64,000 nucleotides of DNA from an uncultured Elusimicrobiales bacterium. GTDB lineage: Bacteria; Elusimicrobiota; Elusimicrobia; Elusimicrobiales; Elusimicrobiaceae. Positions 17,875 through 26,217 of the stretch are shown here, one piece after another. The position numbers were made by a program, and so were the translations under genes. The notes beneath the pieces are model-generated. The model worked only from the letters and a program-made list of their open reading frames with translations. It was not told the origin of the DNA and searched no databases. How positions within the stretch are numbered: position 1 is the first letter of the stretch; each line of letters opens with the position of its first letter. The stretch covers positions 124,001-188,000 of the forward strand of contig CALUXB010000002.1 of NCBI GenBank assembly GCA_944324645.1, in the 5' to 3' direction.

Positions 17875-17957
17875 TGGGCGGAAAGGGAGTTGAACCCTTA
17901 AGGACTTTCGTCCACACGGTCCTGAGCCGTGCGCGTCTGCCATTCCGCCACCCGCCC
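17875..17957 (-). tRNA. tRNA-Leu (anticodon CAG)
   Basis: 83-nt class II tRNA on the minus strand. The acceptor stem GGGCGGG pairs with TCCGCCC; the anticodon stem-loop CACGG-CTCAGGA-CCGTG has anticodon CAG, reading CUG. A long variable arm (GGAC...GTCC) and a T arm with GGTTCAACTCC are present. The CCA end is not encoded, so the cca gene product is required. Confidence 0.95.
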
Positions 17958-17969
17958 ATCACAGAATAT

Positions 17970-17998
17970 ATTTTAGAAAATTGCGCCGCGTTTTGCAA
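17970..17998 (-). promoter_or_regulatory. Promoter of tRNA-Leu
   Basis: -35 TTGCAA (17998-17993), 17-nt spacer, -10 TAAAAT (17975-17970); the -10 ends 12 nt before the mature tRNA 5' end. Confidence 0.6.
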
Positions 17999-18167
17999 GA
18001 AAGCCCCTTTTTACCGTCGTAAAAACAAGTATCTTATCTATGGGCACAGGTAACGCCTTAGAGGCTTCTTTACAAAACGAACTGTTTTTCAAACTTCAAC
18101 AGCCAAACTGCGCCCCCTGCAAAACGCAGAACAGAAAGTGCTGGGTTTGCCTATTGACGCCTGGAAT

Positions 18168-18713
18168 CTATTGTATATGCTGCCCGCCGATATTGTGCAT
18201 AATACAGTCATCTCCGTCTTTTTCTTTTAAATGCACGTGAATAATATCGTCAAACGCCGTTGCAACATATAAGCCCACAAAATCAGCACATACCGGCAGA
18301 CAATGATGCCCCCGGTCCACCAAGGTTAAAAATTCCGTCTTTTTGGCCCGGCCAAACCCCGCCAAAGCGTTCAGTGCGCACAATATGGTACGGCCCGAAT
18401 AAAGCACATCATCAGCCAAGATGACTGTTTTGCCTGCTATATCCAGCCCCAACGAAGTGCTTTTAAGCAATGGGTCTTGGGCTACCAGTGTTAAGTCATC
18501 CCGGTAAAAAGAAATATCCAGCTCCGCCATTTGCACCACTGAGCCGGTGAGTTGCTCAATACGCTGCTGCAAACGGCGGGCAATATGCGCCCCGCGTGTT
18601 TTAATGCCCACCAAACAATACGATGCGTTGTCCGGATGCTGTTGCACAATATCGTGAGCTAGTTTGTCTAATAAAACGGATACTTCAGCAGCGTCTGCAA
18701 TCATTTTTTCCAT
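18168..18713 (-). CDS. pyrR: PyrR: uracil phosphoribosyltransferase / pyr attenuator
   Basis: Phosphoribosyltransferase-fold protein of 181 residues. The PRPP-binding loop DDVLYSGRT is at 101-109; ELDISFYRDDL and LVDRGH are PyrR hallmarks. In other bacteria PyrR makes UMP from uracil and can regulate pyr mRNAs. No pyr biosynthesis genes are next to it here, so whether it regulates is open. It has a GGGAGGA ribosome binding site and follows smpB by 23 nt. Confidence 0.92.
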   Translation of the reverse strand: MEKMIADAAEVSVLLDKLAHDIVQQHPDNASYCLVGIKTRGAHIARRLQQRIEQLTGSVVQMAELDISFYRDDLTLVAQDPLLKSTSLGLDIAGKTVILADDVLYSGRTILCALNALAGFGRAKKTEFLTLVDRGHHCLPVCADFVGLYVATAFDDIIHVHLKEKDGDDCIMHNIGGQHIQ

Positions 18714-18736
18714 AGAGTTTCCTCCCTCTGAAGCGG

Positions 18737-19207
18737 TTAAAAACGAATGGAATTTTTAAATCCTTTTTCCATCTCGCGGTTTAAGTCTTTTTTCTTCAGG
18801 CTTTCGCGTTTATCGTACAGATGTTTGCCTTTGGCCAAGGCCACTTTTACTTTAGCCCAGCCCTTTTTAAAATAAATTTCCAGCGGCACCAAAGTTTGCC
18901 CTTTAATCTCCGCCCCGGCGTGTAATTTGCGTATTTCCCGCTTATTTAAAAGCAGCCGGCGCGCGCGGGTGGGGTCCGGCTCGGAAAGAGAATTAAATTT
19001 ATAGGGCTTGACGTACATATTCAAAATATCCGCCTGCCCGTTTTCCACCCGCACAAAAGCCCCCTCCAGGCTGACTTCTTTCTGTCGGACTGATTTTACT
19101 TCCGGCCCTAACAAAGAAAGCCCCGCCTCAAAGGTTTCTAAAATAAAATAATCGTGATAAGCCTTACGGTTGGAACACACAACCAAAACGCCTTCTTTTT
19201 TCGTCAT
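18737..19207 (-). CDS. smpB: SsrA-binding protein SmpB
   Basis: tmRNA partner in trans-translation, which rescues stalled ribosomes. 156 residues, typical length; the N-terminal NRKAYHDYFILETFEAG and the basic C-terminal tail match the family. No ssrA gene is visible in this window. The ATG lies 6 nt after a TATGAT hexamer and has no Shine-Dalgarno, so it appears leaderless. Confidence 0.96.
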   Translation of the reverse strand: MTKKEGVLVVCSNRKAYHDYFILETFEAGLSLLGPEVKSVRQKEVSLEGAFVRVENGQADILNMYVKPYKFNSLSEPDPTRARRLLLNKREIRKLHAGAEIKGQTLVPLEIYFKKGWAKVKVALAKGKHLYDKRESLKKKDLNREMEKGFKNSIRF

Positions 19208-19213
19208 AGCTAT

Positions 19214-19219
19214 ATCATA
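19214..19219 (-). promoter_or_regulatory. -10 element of leaderless smpB promoter
   Basis: TGC-TATGAT (extended -10) ends 6 nt before the smpB ATG; no ribosome binding site. No good -35 is seen. Confidence 0.55.
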
Positions 19220-19305
19220 GCAAATTTATATTTTATCTCTGCCGCTAAATATCCGCTTCGTTTAATCTAGGCTAGCCAGCAGCCCAAAAGCCAGCTTTAT
19301 GTGGC

Positions 19306-19327
19306 AAAAAACCCGCCTTGCGGCGGG
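19306..19327 (-). terminator. Rho-independent terminator of era
   Basis: A 6-bp CCCGCC/GGCGGG stem (19312-19317 with 19322-19327), 4-nt loop, then T6 on the minus strand, 5 nt after the era stop. Confidence 0.88.
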
Positions 19328-19332
19328 ATTTT

Positions 19333-20250
19333 TCAGTCACGTTCTATATATCCAAAACGTTCCAAAAACTTGGGGTCATCGCGCCAATTGGGGCTGACCA
19401 CCACTTGCAGTTCCAACCGGTATGGACGGCCCAAAAATTCTTCAATACGCTTTTGAGCGCGCTGGCGCAGCTGGGCGATGGCGGCACCGCCTTTGCCAAT
19501 TAAAATAGGCTTTTGGCTTTCCCGTTCCACGTGGATAATAGCGCGGATAAAATTTTTATTACCCAAATCTTCTGTAAATTTTTCCACTTCTACCTGCGTG
19601 CTATAGGGAATTTCTTTTTGGTACAGTTTAAAAATCTGCTCGCGGATAAACTCCGCCGCGTAAAACCGCTCCCAGCGGTCCGTCCATTGGCCCTGCGGAA
19701 AGTAGGCCGGGCTTTGCGGCATAGCCTGTGCCACCGCCTCTTTTAGCGCTTGCACTCCCTCTGCGCGCGGGGCGCACACCCGAAACACTTTGCTGATACA
19801 AGGCAGTTTTTGGCAAAGCTCTTTTTCCAAATTTTTCAGCGTTTCGGCATCTTGGGCTAGGTCCGTTTTAGTCAGCACCAAATAGACGGGACAAAATACC
19901 TGTGAAATCTTTTCAAACAATTCCTGATGGGCCGGCAAATCCGGCGCGGCAGCATCCACCAGCAGCAACACCAAATCGGCATCTTCTCCTACGGCGCGTT
20001 CCACACACGCCGCCATTGTCTGCTGCAGTTTATAGCGCGGACGCAAAAAGCCAGGCGTATCTACAAAAACAACTTGGTAATCCGCCCCTTCAATAATAGC
20101 CAATATATTTTGGCGGGTGGTTTGCGGTTTGTCTGTGACCGGGGAAAGAAGCCCACCGGCCAATGCGTTGAGCAGGGTGGACTTGCCCGCATTGGGCAGC
20201 CCCGCTAACACGGCAAAACCACTATGGAAATGTTCTGATTGTGTGCTCAT
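19333..20250 (-). CDS. era: GTPase Era
   Basis: Essential GTPase that binds the 3' end of 16S rRNA in 30S assembly. 305 residues. G1 is GLPNAGKST, G3 DTPG, G4 TKTD; the C-terminal KH domain has GKGGAAIAQLRQRA and the family's ending after VVVSPNWRDDPKFLERFGY. The ATG is 6 nt from TACAAT without a ribosome binding site. It is transcribed alone up to a terminator. Confidence 0.96.
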   Translation of the reverse strand: MSTQSEHFHSGFAVLAGLPNAGKSTLLNALAGGLLSPVTDKPQTTRQNILAIIEGADYQVVFVDTPGFLRPRYKLQQTMAACVERAVGEDADLVLLLVDAAAPDLPAHQELFEKISQVFCPVYLVLTKTDLAQDAETLKNLEKELCQKLPCISKVFRVCAPRAEGVQALKEAVAQAMPQSPAYFPQGQWTDRWERFYAAEFIREQIFKLYQKEIPYSTQVEVEKFTEDLGNKNFIRAIIHVERESQKPILIGKGGAAIAQLRQRAQKRIEEFLGRPYRLELQVVVSPNWRDDPKFLERFGYIERD

Positions 20251-20256
20251 ATGTAT

Positions 20257-20262
20257 ATTGTA
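20257..20262 (-). promoter_or_regulatory. -10 element of leaderless era promoter
   Basis: TACAAT ends exactly 6 nt before the era ATG; no Shine-Dalgarno and no clear -35. Confidence 0.5.
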
Positions 20263-20291
20263 CCTGATTTTTAGCGCGTTGGCGGCCCATT

Positions 20292-20322
20292 AAAAACCCC
20301 GCTCTGCAAGCACAGAACGGGG
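20292..20322 (-). terminator. Rho-independent terminator of the ankyrin gene
   Basis: Stem CCCCG (20297-20301) with CGGGG (20318-20322), continued by TCTG/CAGA after a mismatch, then T5 on the minus strand. Confidence 0.8.
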
Positions 20323-20340
20323 ATTTGAAAAACAGCTTGT

Positions 20341-21636
20341 TTATTCAAAGCGCAAGTTCCACTTAACTTGCTGGGTATAGGCCCGATTGCGCTCCAACGC
20401 CTGCTGGGCTTCTATTTGAGCTGCAGTTACCCCTCCTTTATTTTTGATATCCATACGGGCACCGTTCTTTTTCAGATATTGTGCCATTCGGTGGTGAGCG
20501 TGGCGCACGGCATAGTGCAGCGGGGTGTCTCCTTCTGCATTAGCCACATTGACATTGGCCCCTTTTTCCACCAGCAACTTCAACATAGAAAAGTTACCTT
20601 GCAATACGACATAGTGCAGCGGTGTATTTCCATTAAAAGCAGTTTTATTCAAATCGGCCCCGTTGGCAATCAAGACCAAGACCGCATCTTGCCGGTTGAA
20701 ACGCGCCGCTTCAATTAACGGGGTGCGGCCATCGCTATCCAGCTGTTCATTGACATCCGCCCCGGCATAGATTAAATCTACTGTGGTCTTTACATCGTTT
20801 TTTCTGACGGCGCGGTGCAACGGAAAATTTTTGCGCAGCTCTTCCCCTTCCAGCTGCAACACAGCACGTACTCTCCGGTCTGTGGTTAAGTCCGCTGGAG
20901 TTTTGCCTTCTGCATCTTTCATAAACGGGTTCGCACCTTGGTTCAGCAGCAATACCACTCCCTCCAAATCATTGCGCAAAGCCATTTCGTGCAAAGCAGT
21001 ACGTTTGGTTTCTTGACGGACTCTGTTGACATCAAACCATTGCGCATAGTACGCAGTCAAAGGTTCATTGTTTTGCTCTGCAGCCGCCACCAATGCATCT
21101 ACGCTGGGTTGGGCTGCTTTCTCAGAGCGTCCGCGGAAAAACTGAGCCAATTCCACATCACTTTCAAAGGCTAAATAGCTTGGTTGCGCCTTTCCGTCTT
21201 TGCACAAGCTTTTCCGAGCCAATGCCGTCAGATAATCGGTGCCGGCGGACGGGCAAGCCACATCTTTAAAGTCAATGCCTTTGCGCACCAAAAATTTAAC
21301 GCTGTCGGCATCACCTGTACGAAGAGTTAAATTAAATACACTGTTGCCGTCTTTATCCTGGGCATTCACATCGGCGCCGCTCTGTACCAGTTGGCGGATA
21401 TGGCTGCGCAATTTTTGGGTTTGTAACGCTTCCGGCGATTTCAAAAAGCGCAACAATTCCTGCGTAGCTGCTTGACGCAGGCTGGCCGCGGCTTGCTGGC
21501 GAATTTGTTGGTCCAATACTTTTAATTGACGTTTGGTTTGCTCTTGCGCTACAACCTCTGCATTGGCAGAACCTGCAGGCAGGCTCAACCCTAACGACAG
21601 TGCTGCTGCCATAATGGCATATATCTTTTTATTCAT
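20341..21636 (-). CDS. Exported ankyrin-repeat protein
   Basis: 431 residues with a signal peptide (cleavage likely after GSANA, about residue 26). An N-terminal coiled, Gln-rich helix is followed by two groups of ankyrin repeats: one near residues 85-140, then at least five in the C-terminal half (patterns such as GRTPLIEAARFN, GNTPLHYVVLQG, GDTPLHYAVRHA, each with GA.VN or GADLN turns). It is predicted to act in the periplasm or outside the cell as a binding scaffold. Start taken at 21636 after AAGGGG; the longer frame to 21714 lacks support. It follows the large exported protein gene with about 130 nt between them. Confidence 0.85.
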   Translation of the reverse strand: MNKKIYAIMAAALSLGLSLPAGSANAEVVAQEQTKRQLKVLDQQIRQQAAASLRQAATQELLRFLKSPEALQTQKLRSHIRQLVQSGADVNAQDKDGNSVFNLTLRTGDADSVKFLVRKGIDFKDVACPSAGTDYLTALARKSLCKDGKAQPSYLAFESDVELAQFFRGRSEKAAQPSVDALVAAAEQNNEPLTAYYAQWFDVNRVRQETKRTALHEMALRNDLEGVVLLLNQGANPFMKDAEGKTPADLTTDRRVRAVLQLEGEELRKNFPLHRAVRKNDVKTTVDLIYAGADVNEQLDSDGRTPLIEAARFNRQDAVLVLIANGADLNKTAFNGNTPLHYVVLQGNFSMLKLLVEKGANVNVANAEGDTPLHYAVRHAHHRMAQYLKKNGARMDIKNKGGVTAAQIEAQQALERNRAYTQQVKWNLRFE

Positions 21637-21769
21637 CTGTCTGTTCCCCTTGGTTATTTTAAAGAATGTACTATTGCTTCTTATATTTAGAATAGAAAAC
21701 AGCAAGCAAAACAACCAGGGTCCTTAGACCTAGAATGCAAAGAAAAAAGACCTAGTTATAGGACCTATC

Positions 21770-24655
21770 TTAAGGTAAGCCCACGGCAGCACCACTTCGT
21801 ACCATCTCTTCCAACGCACCAGATACAAGCGTTTGGTACGCCACCGTGTTTTGAACAGGGATATAGAGTCTAGATGAGTTTTTCCCTTTTGGGCGGGCCA
21901 AGACACGGAAACTGCGCTCTAAGCCAGATATAGGAATGCGGTAATTTAAAATCACACGTTCTTGCCCATTACGAATCCCACCTGTAACAGGAAGATATTT
22001 ATCTGTATGAAGATGCAAATGAAATTTATTAGCCACTTCGTGTTCTCCTACGCGCAGCCAAATACGACCTTGCGGCGGATATAATAAAATAGTGCCGTTT
22101 TTGTCCAAAATATAACGGCAGGGTTCAGTAGGAGAACAATTTAATATATCTTGATAAAGACGAGCTGCATCTCTAGTTGTAATTCTCTTTCCGGACTCCG
22201 CTGCAATATTGGCCGTACCTTTTGTATGCATCGCCCACGGAGAACGACTGGCATTAATCCGCGACGCTATATTGGGCAGCTCTTTTAAAGTACCGGGATA
22301 CAAGACTTCTTCAAAAGCCAGCGTAATATGTTTCGGAACGAAAGAAGCGGCCGTTACCGTTTCTTTGTTTCCCAAATAATATATCCGTATCCCGGGGCGT
22401 ACTTGCGGCCGGCCGGTGGAGGATGCATAGGCCTTAATAATATCCGCTTTCATTTCCAATAGCTGTTCTACCCGTTCAAAAACCGCTTTTTTCAATGCTT
22501 TTCCATCCGAAAGTGTTTCGGCCCGGAGCAATACTTGTTTAATATCTTTCAAAGCATCCGGCGTAAGTTTATAGGTATTTCGCAGATAGCCCAGCAAAAC
22601 ATCTATCCGCTGACTCAGAAATCCTGTATCCGTGCGCACTAACACGGCAGGAGCGTCGGCCTGCAATTTCTGAGCTTTTGCCTTTGCTCTGGCTTTACGC
22701 GCGGCCTTGCTGTTTTTCTTCAGGGGGGCTGCAGTAGGCTTCTCCTCTACAGCAAAGTGCCGTTTAAACGTTTGTACCAACCGCTCCCCACCTTGTTTAT
22801 AGAGCTGTTTTTCTATATCCGGAGTAAAAATTTGACCGCGTTTAAGAATGGTCTGTTTGGGCGCTGCAGAAGCGGCTTTTGTTTCAGGCAATATTTGTGC
22901 CACAGAGGCAGGAGTTTTGGCTGCAACAGGGGTAATCGGTTTCACAGCCGCCTGTGGTACGCCAGGCAGCACTTTAGCACCATAAGACCAAACCGGCTCT
23001 TGCGCTAAAGTGGCAACGCCGCTCATTTTTCCAATAAGAACTTGCCGCCAACTGCTAGTGCCATACTTTCTTATACGTCCCAACCGCAATACCCGGTTAT
23101 AGGAAATAGCGGTAGCCTTTATTCCGTTGCCGGCCGCCCCGGCACGCGCCACTTTAAAAGCACGCCCCATTTGATTTAAGGCCTGCACACCGGATACGCC
23201 GGCTTTTACCACCCCAATCACAGCAGTTACCAAACCGACAACCATTAAAGCATAATCCAAATATCCTGCCACGCGGGAGGCTGTTTTCCAGCCTTGATAT
23301 TGGCTTAATTCCTTATCGGAAGGAGTGCTGCGTTGTACAATTTCTTTTATCTGCCCCTTGCCGCTTTTCTTATATCCGGCAGCCAAGCGGTTTTCCACAT
23401 CCAGTTTAGTATAAGGATCTAAATCAAATTTTCCGGCAAAATACAGCTGGGCTATAGCATATCCAGTAATACTTTCCCCCCATTTTTGCACCCGCTCCTG
23501 CAAGGCCTGCCAATTTGGGCGGGTATCTGTATAGTGGCCCTTCCCGCTGCCGTCCAATTCCCAACCGAAGCGGGCCATATTTCTGATGCGATATCCCCCC
23601 GCCAGAGCGCCCGCCATAAATACAGGAAATTGCACCGTCAAAAAACCACTTTCTCCCACCACCAACAACTGCCCCGCCAAGCGGTCCAACACTTCTTGGG
23701 CGCGTTGTCCTTCTTCATTACTGCTGCAAGACAAGCCTCCCAAATATTCCCCCAAGTCCATCCATACATTTCCAAGGCCATTTCCGTTCGGATTTTGATA
23801 AAAGCTATATTCGTGGCCTACCGCCCAATCCCCGCCGTAATATAATGACTGGGCTGCTTTTACCCAGTCCTGAAAACTCACAAAAGAAAAATCCCGGCCA
23901 AATAACCCCACCCGCGGCTGTTGATGTGCTATTTCGTGTAATTTGGCAACTAAAATATCTTCCCCGCCCATAGTTATCAGCCCGGAACTTACCAGCATAA
24001 TCAGAGAAGGGGCTAATACGCCGTTATATCCTTGTTCCAGCAAATCTCCAATCAACTGGGCATCGGCGCTGTTTCCCTCTTCTCCCAGCACAATCAAAGC
24101 ACTGGCTGCTTTTAAAACTTCCTCACATTCTTCTGCTTTTTTATTTCCCTTTCCCAGCAGCCCAGGCACCCAACCCAATTCCCGGCAGCTGTACATATGG
24201 GTTTGTATCTCTTGGCGCAAAACAGAAACGGCCCACGCTTTTACATCTTCTTCCAGCAAACCTGCCGCCCCGAATAAAGGCAGGGCCTCTTTTGCCATTC
24301 TTACAGCCCAGGCAGAATATGTTTTGCGCTGTTCATAAATTTGCCTGCCTAAAGAACGGATATAATTTTCTGTCTCTTGCACCGCTTGTTGTTGTTCTAT
24401 ATTGGAAGCTGCTTGATAGGCTTTTTGAAAAAATTCTTCTGTTAATAAACTTTCATAATTCTTTTGAAGGTTTGTTTTGTCTTCAGGGCTGGAGGCTTGT
24501 ATTAACAGCTCGCTAAGAGCTGTTTCTAACATTGCAGCATAATATTGTTTAAAAATTTCATATTCGTTGGCGTTATTGGCAGAAAGAGACAACATTTTTA
24601 CCGTCGCGTCCACTTCTTTTTGCAAATGATAGAACTGCAGTCCTTTTTGGTGCAT
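21770..24655 (-). CDS. Large exported protein of unknown function, main reading frame
   Basis: 961 codons from the first ATG in this frame, but that ATG (24655) has no ribosome binding site and the frame is open only a few codons further upstream. A signal peptide sits in the adjacent frame just upstream (24573-24872), so the intact protein was probably about 1,030 residues. Visible parts: an N-terminal helical region with HEAT-like periodicity (~residues 180-250, containing an incidental-looking HEIAH at 240-244), a hydrophobic stretch near 470-490, a Pro/Ala-rich linker, a very basic Lys/Ala-rich segment near 650-670, and a C-terminal domain with a single CSPTEPC pair. I recognise no family. 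It may be a decayed gene, a frameshifted sequence, or one expressed by recoding. Confidence 0.7.
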   Translation of the reverse strand: MHQKGLQFYHLQKEVDATVKMLSLSANNANEYEIFKQYYAAMLETALSELLIQASSPEDKTNLQKNYESLLTEEFFQKAYQAASNIEQQQAVQETENYIRSLGRQIYEQRKTYSAWAVRMAKEALPLFGAAGLLEEDVKAWAVSVLRQEIQTHMYSCRELGWVPGLLGKGNKKAEECEEVLKAASALIVLGEEGNSADAQLIGDLLEQGYNGVLAPSLIMLVSSGLITMGGEDILVAKLHEIAHQQPRVGLFGRDFSFVSFQDWVKAAQSLYYGGDWAVGHEYSFYQNPNGNGLGNVWMDLGEYLGGLSCSSNEEGQRAQEVLDRLAGQLLVVGESGFLTVQFPVFMAGALAGGYRIRNMARFGWELDGSGKGHYTDTRPNWQALQERVQKWGESITGYAIAQLYFAGKFDLDPYTKLDVENRLAAGYKKSGKGQIKEIVQRSTPSDKELSQYQGWKTASRVAGYLDYALMVVGLVTAVIGVVKAGVSGVQALNQMGRAFKVARAGAAGNGIKATAISYNRVLRLGRIRKYGTSSWRQVLIGKMSGVATLAQEPVWSYGAKVLPGVPQAAVKPITPVAAKTPASVAQILPETKAASAAPKQTILKRGQIFTPDIEKQLYKQGGERLVQTFKRHFAVEEKPTAAPLKKNSKAARKARAKAKAQKLQADAPAVLVRTDTGFLSQRIDVLLGYLRNTYKLTPDALKDIKQVLLRAETLSDGKALKKAVFERVEQLLEMKADIIKAYASSTGRPQVRPGIRIYYLGNKETVTAASFVPKHITLAFEEVLYPGTLKELPNIASRINASRSPWAMHTKGTANIAAESGKRITTRDAARLYQDILNCSPTEPCRYILDKNGTILLYPPQGRIWLRVGEHEVANKFHLHLHTDKYLPVTGGIRNGQERVILNYRIPISGLERSFRVLARPKGKNSSRLYIPVQNTVAYQTLVSGALEEMVRSGAAVGLP

Positions 24656-24872
24656 AAAGGCGTTTGGAAATTATTTGGCCTTGTATCGCCTGCTGTATGC
24701 CGCCATCGTAGGAGGAAGTATAAGAGTTAATAAAAAAAGGAACTGTAAGATGCGCGCCGGCTCCCGCCTCATTCTGCTGAGAGCGCACGGCCCTCAGCGC
24801 TTGCCCATAAGCAGGGGCAAGAGCAGACCACACCAAACAACAACTAAGAAAACCCGCAAGTATTTTTGTCAT
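24573..24872 (-). pseudogene. N-terminal signal-peptide fragment of the large exported protein
   Basis: 99-codon frame starting MTKILAGFLSCCLVWSALA with a classical signal peptide (cleavage likely after AYGQA or nearby). The text stays protein-like to about IQQAIQGQIIS and then turns into unrelated residues, exactly where the 961-codon frame becomes open after its TAA at about 24672. Moving one base forward around the ATAATTTCCAAA stretch joins the two frames smoothly. I therefore read it as the 5' part of the same gene. Confidence 0.65.
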
Positions 24873-25204
24873 AACACGAAATGATATACAGTCTGTCTTT
24901 TATATTGTCGCTTTTCTATATGACAAGCAAAAGGGCCAAAAGACCTATATGAAACAGTCTTTTGGCCCCACATACAAATGATTTAAAAAGATTAGAAGAA
25001 ACGTATAAAAATAAGCAAGCTCCAGACAACAAAAGCCCCAATAAAAGCGTGTTTTCTCCAGACACTCCGCCGGCGCAAAAGCAATGCAAACTGCCCCAAC
25101 CAATTGCTCTGACAAACGTTTTGCGCTGTCCACAGAATAAGCTCCTCCGTTTATACGTCTCCATTTGTATTATAGAAAAAAATGAGCCAAGTATGACGTT
25201 TCCG
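24873..25204. other. Intergenic stretch, possible small ORF
   Basis: The promoter of the large exported protein must lie at its left end. On the minus strand a GTG-initiated 62-codon frame (24945-25133) is preceded by GGAGGAG and encodes a mostly hydrophobic peptide. A second overlapping frame (ending at 24916) also has a membrane-like segment. Neither resembles a known family and either may be chance or a decayed gene. Confidence 0.3.
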
Positions 25205-25205
25205 C

Positions 25206-25228
25206 AAAAAACCCGCCTAAAGGCGGGT
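25206..25228 (-). terminator. Rho-independent terminator of the flavin reductase gene
   Basis: A perfect 8-bp stem ACCCGCCT/AGGCGGGT (25211-25218 with 25221-25228) followed by T-rich sequence on the minus strand, 53 nt after the stop. Confidence 0.85.
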
Positions 25229-25281
25229 GTAAAAAACACAGTATTACTCTGACTATAATGCAGGCGACCAAGCAGAATAAT

Positions 25282-25788
25282 TTATTCTGTACGGTAAGAG
25301 GAGGTGATTTCTCCAAAATAAAAAGTATGGTGGTCCCCAGGCATCTTGCCGTAACATTGTTTATACAAGTCTTCTTGCATTGTTTGCGAAGTCATTTCCG
25401 TTTTACAGAGAACTTTGCATTCATATTGCAACGCTTTGCAGGCAATCAGAGGAACCGACACCGTTTTGCCCGGGATTAAACTAAAATCACAGGCTTTCAT
25501 TTTATCCGTATCCCGGCCGGATTTAGTGCCGCAAAAAGCCAGCTCTTTGCTCATATCTTCTAGCGGCAGCGTAACGGTAAATTCCCCATTTTTCTCCAAC
25601 AATTCGTGCGTAAAGCGGTTATGGCGCACCATAACAGCAAGCACCGGTTTGCGCCACGACCACCCCAAATACCCCCAACCAATAGTCATCGTATTAGTTT
25701 TCTCTTCAGCACAAGTAGTTAAAAAAGCCCCCTGGCGCAGAATCTGCAATACTTGCCGGGCTTGTTCATCAAATTCCATTTCTTCCAT
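25282..25788 (-). CDS. Flavin reductase-like (FMN-binding) domain protein
   Basis: 168-residue cytoplasmic protein with the split-barrel flavin-binding fold: TIGWGYLGWSWRKPVLAVMVR and the FTVTLP segment correspond to the FMN-contact strands. Several Cys are present. In anaerobes such proteins often act as flavoredoxins; the partner is unknown. Start at 25788 after a strong GGAGGAG site; the upstream TTG-initiated extension is not used. It is a single-gene unit. Confidence 0.85.
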   Translation of the reverse strand: MEEMEFDEQARQVLQILRQGAFLTTCAEEKTNTMTIGWGYLGWSWRKPVLAVMVRHNRFTHELLEKNGEFTVTLPLEDMSKELAFCGTKSGRDTDKMKACDFSLIPGKTVSVPLIACKALQYECKVLCKTEMTSQTMQEDLYKQCYGKMPGDHHTFYFGEITSSYRTE

Positions 25789-26171
25789 AACTCCTCCTTT
25801 TTTGCATAGTAGCAAATTTTTGCTAGGGCAGCGGCCCTCTTTTAAATTGTTTCAACTGTCTCTACCGGCGGGGGCACACGATAAACGCCGCCCCTATCTT
25901 TAAAAACTGCAATTTTTCCAGGTACTTCATTCTGGGCATAGCCGCCCGGTCCACAGACAGTTTTTTACTAGCTCAATATCCGGAGCCGACAACCGCTGCC
26001 TGTACCGTTTTGTAGCGCAAAAATTGTAACCCAAGCCCATTTGCCAATAACAAATGTTTTCCTGCCTATGCAGCCTACACCGCCTACTCTCTAAGAACAA
26101 ACAACTATTTCCGGCCCGCCAATAGGGCGGCCCCAAACACATACACCGGCCCGGCAGCATTTTCAAAACAT
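25789..26171. other. Intergenic stretch without a supported gene
   Basis: About 380 nt. A 79-codon frame (25927-26166, minus) has no ribosome binding site and an unlikely composition rich in Cys and Arg. Nothing else is recognised apart from the flavin reductase upstream region. Confidence 0.5.
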
Positions 26172-26200
26172 AAAAAAACCGCCCGGCTGCCCGGGCGGTT
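26172..26200 (-). terminator. Rho-independent terminator of trxB
   Basis: A perfect 10-bp stem (26177-26186 with 26191-26200), CTGC loop, flanked by A on both sides so T-runs follow in either orientation. It ends the DUF4321-maf-trxB operon. Confidence 0.9.
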
Positions 26201-26217
26201 AAAAAAACAAGCCTTTA

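Noticed and set aside
18040-18240. 66-codon plus-strand frame between tRNA-Leu and pyrR
   Set aside because: No ribosome binding site, runs into the pyrR 3' end and has no recognisable features.
23924-23938. HEIAH, a zinc-metalloprotease-like HExxH in the large exported protein
   Set aside because: It falls at residues 240-244 inside a helical, HEAT-like stretch, and I see no third ligand or peptidase context.
25927-26166. 79-codon minus-strand frame
   Set aside because: No ribosome binding site; Cys/Arg-rich composition unlike its neighbours.
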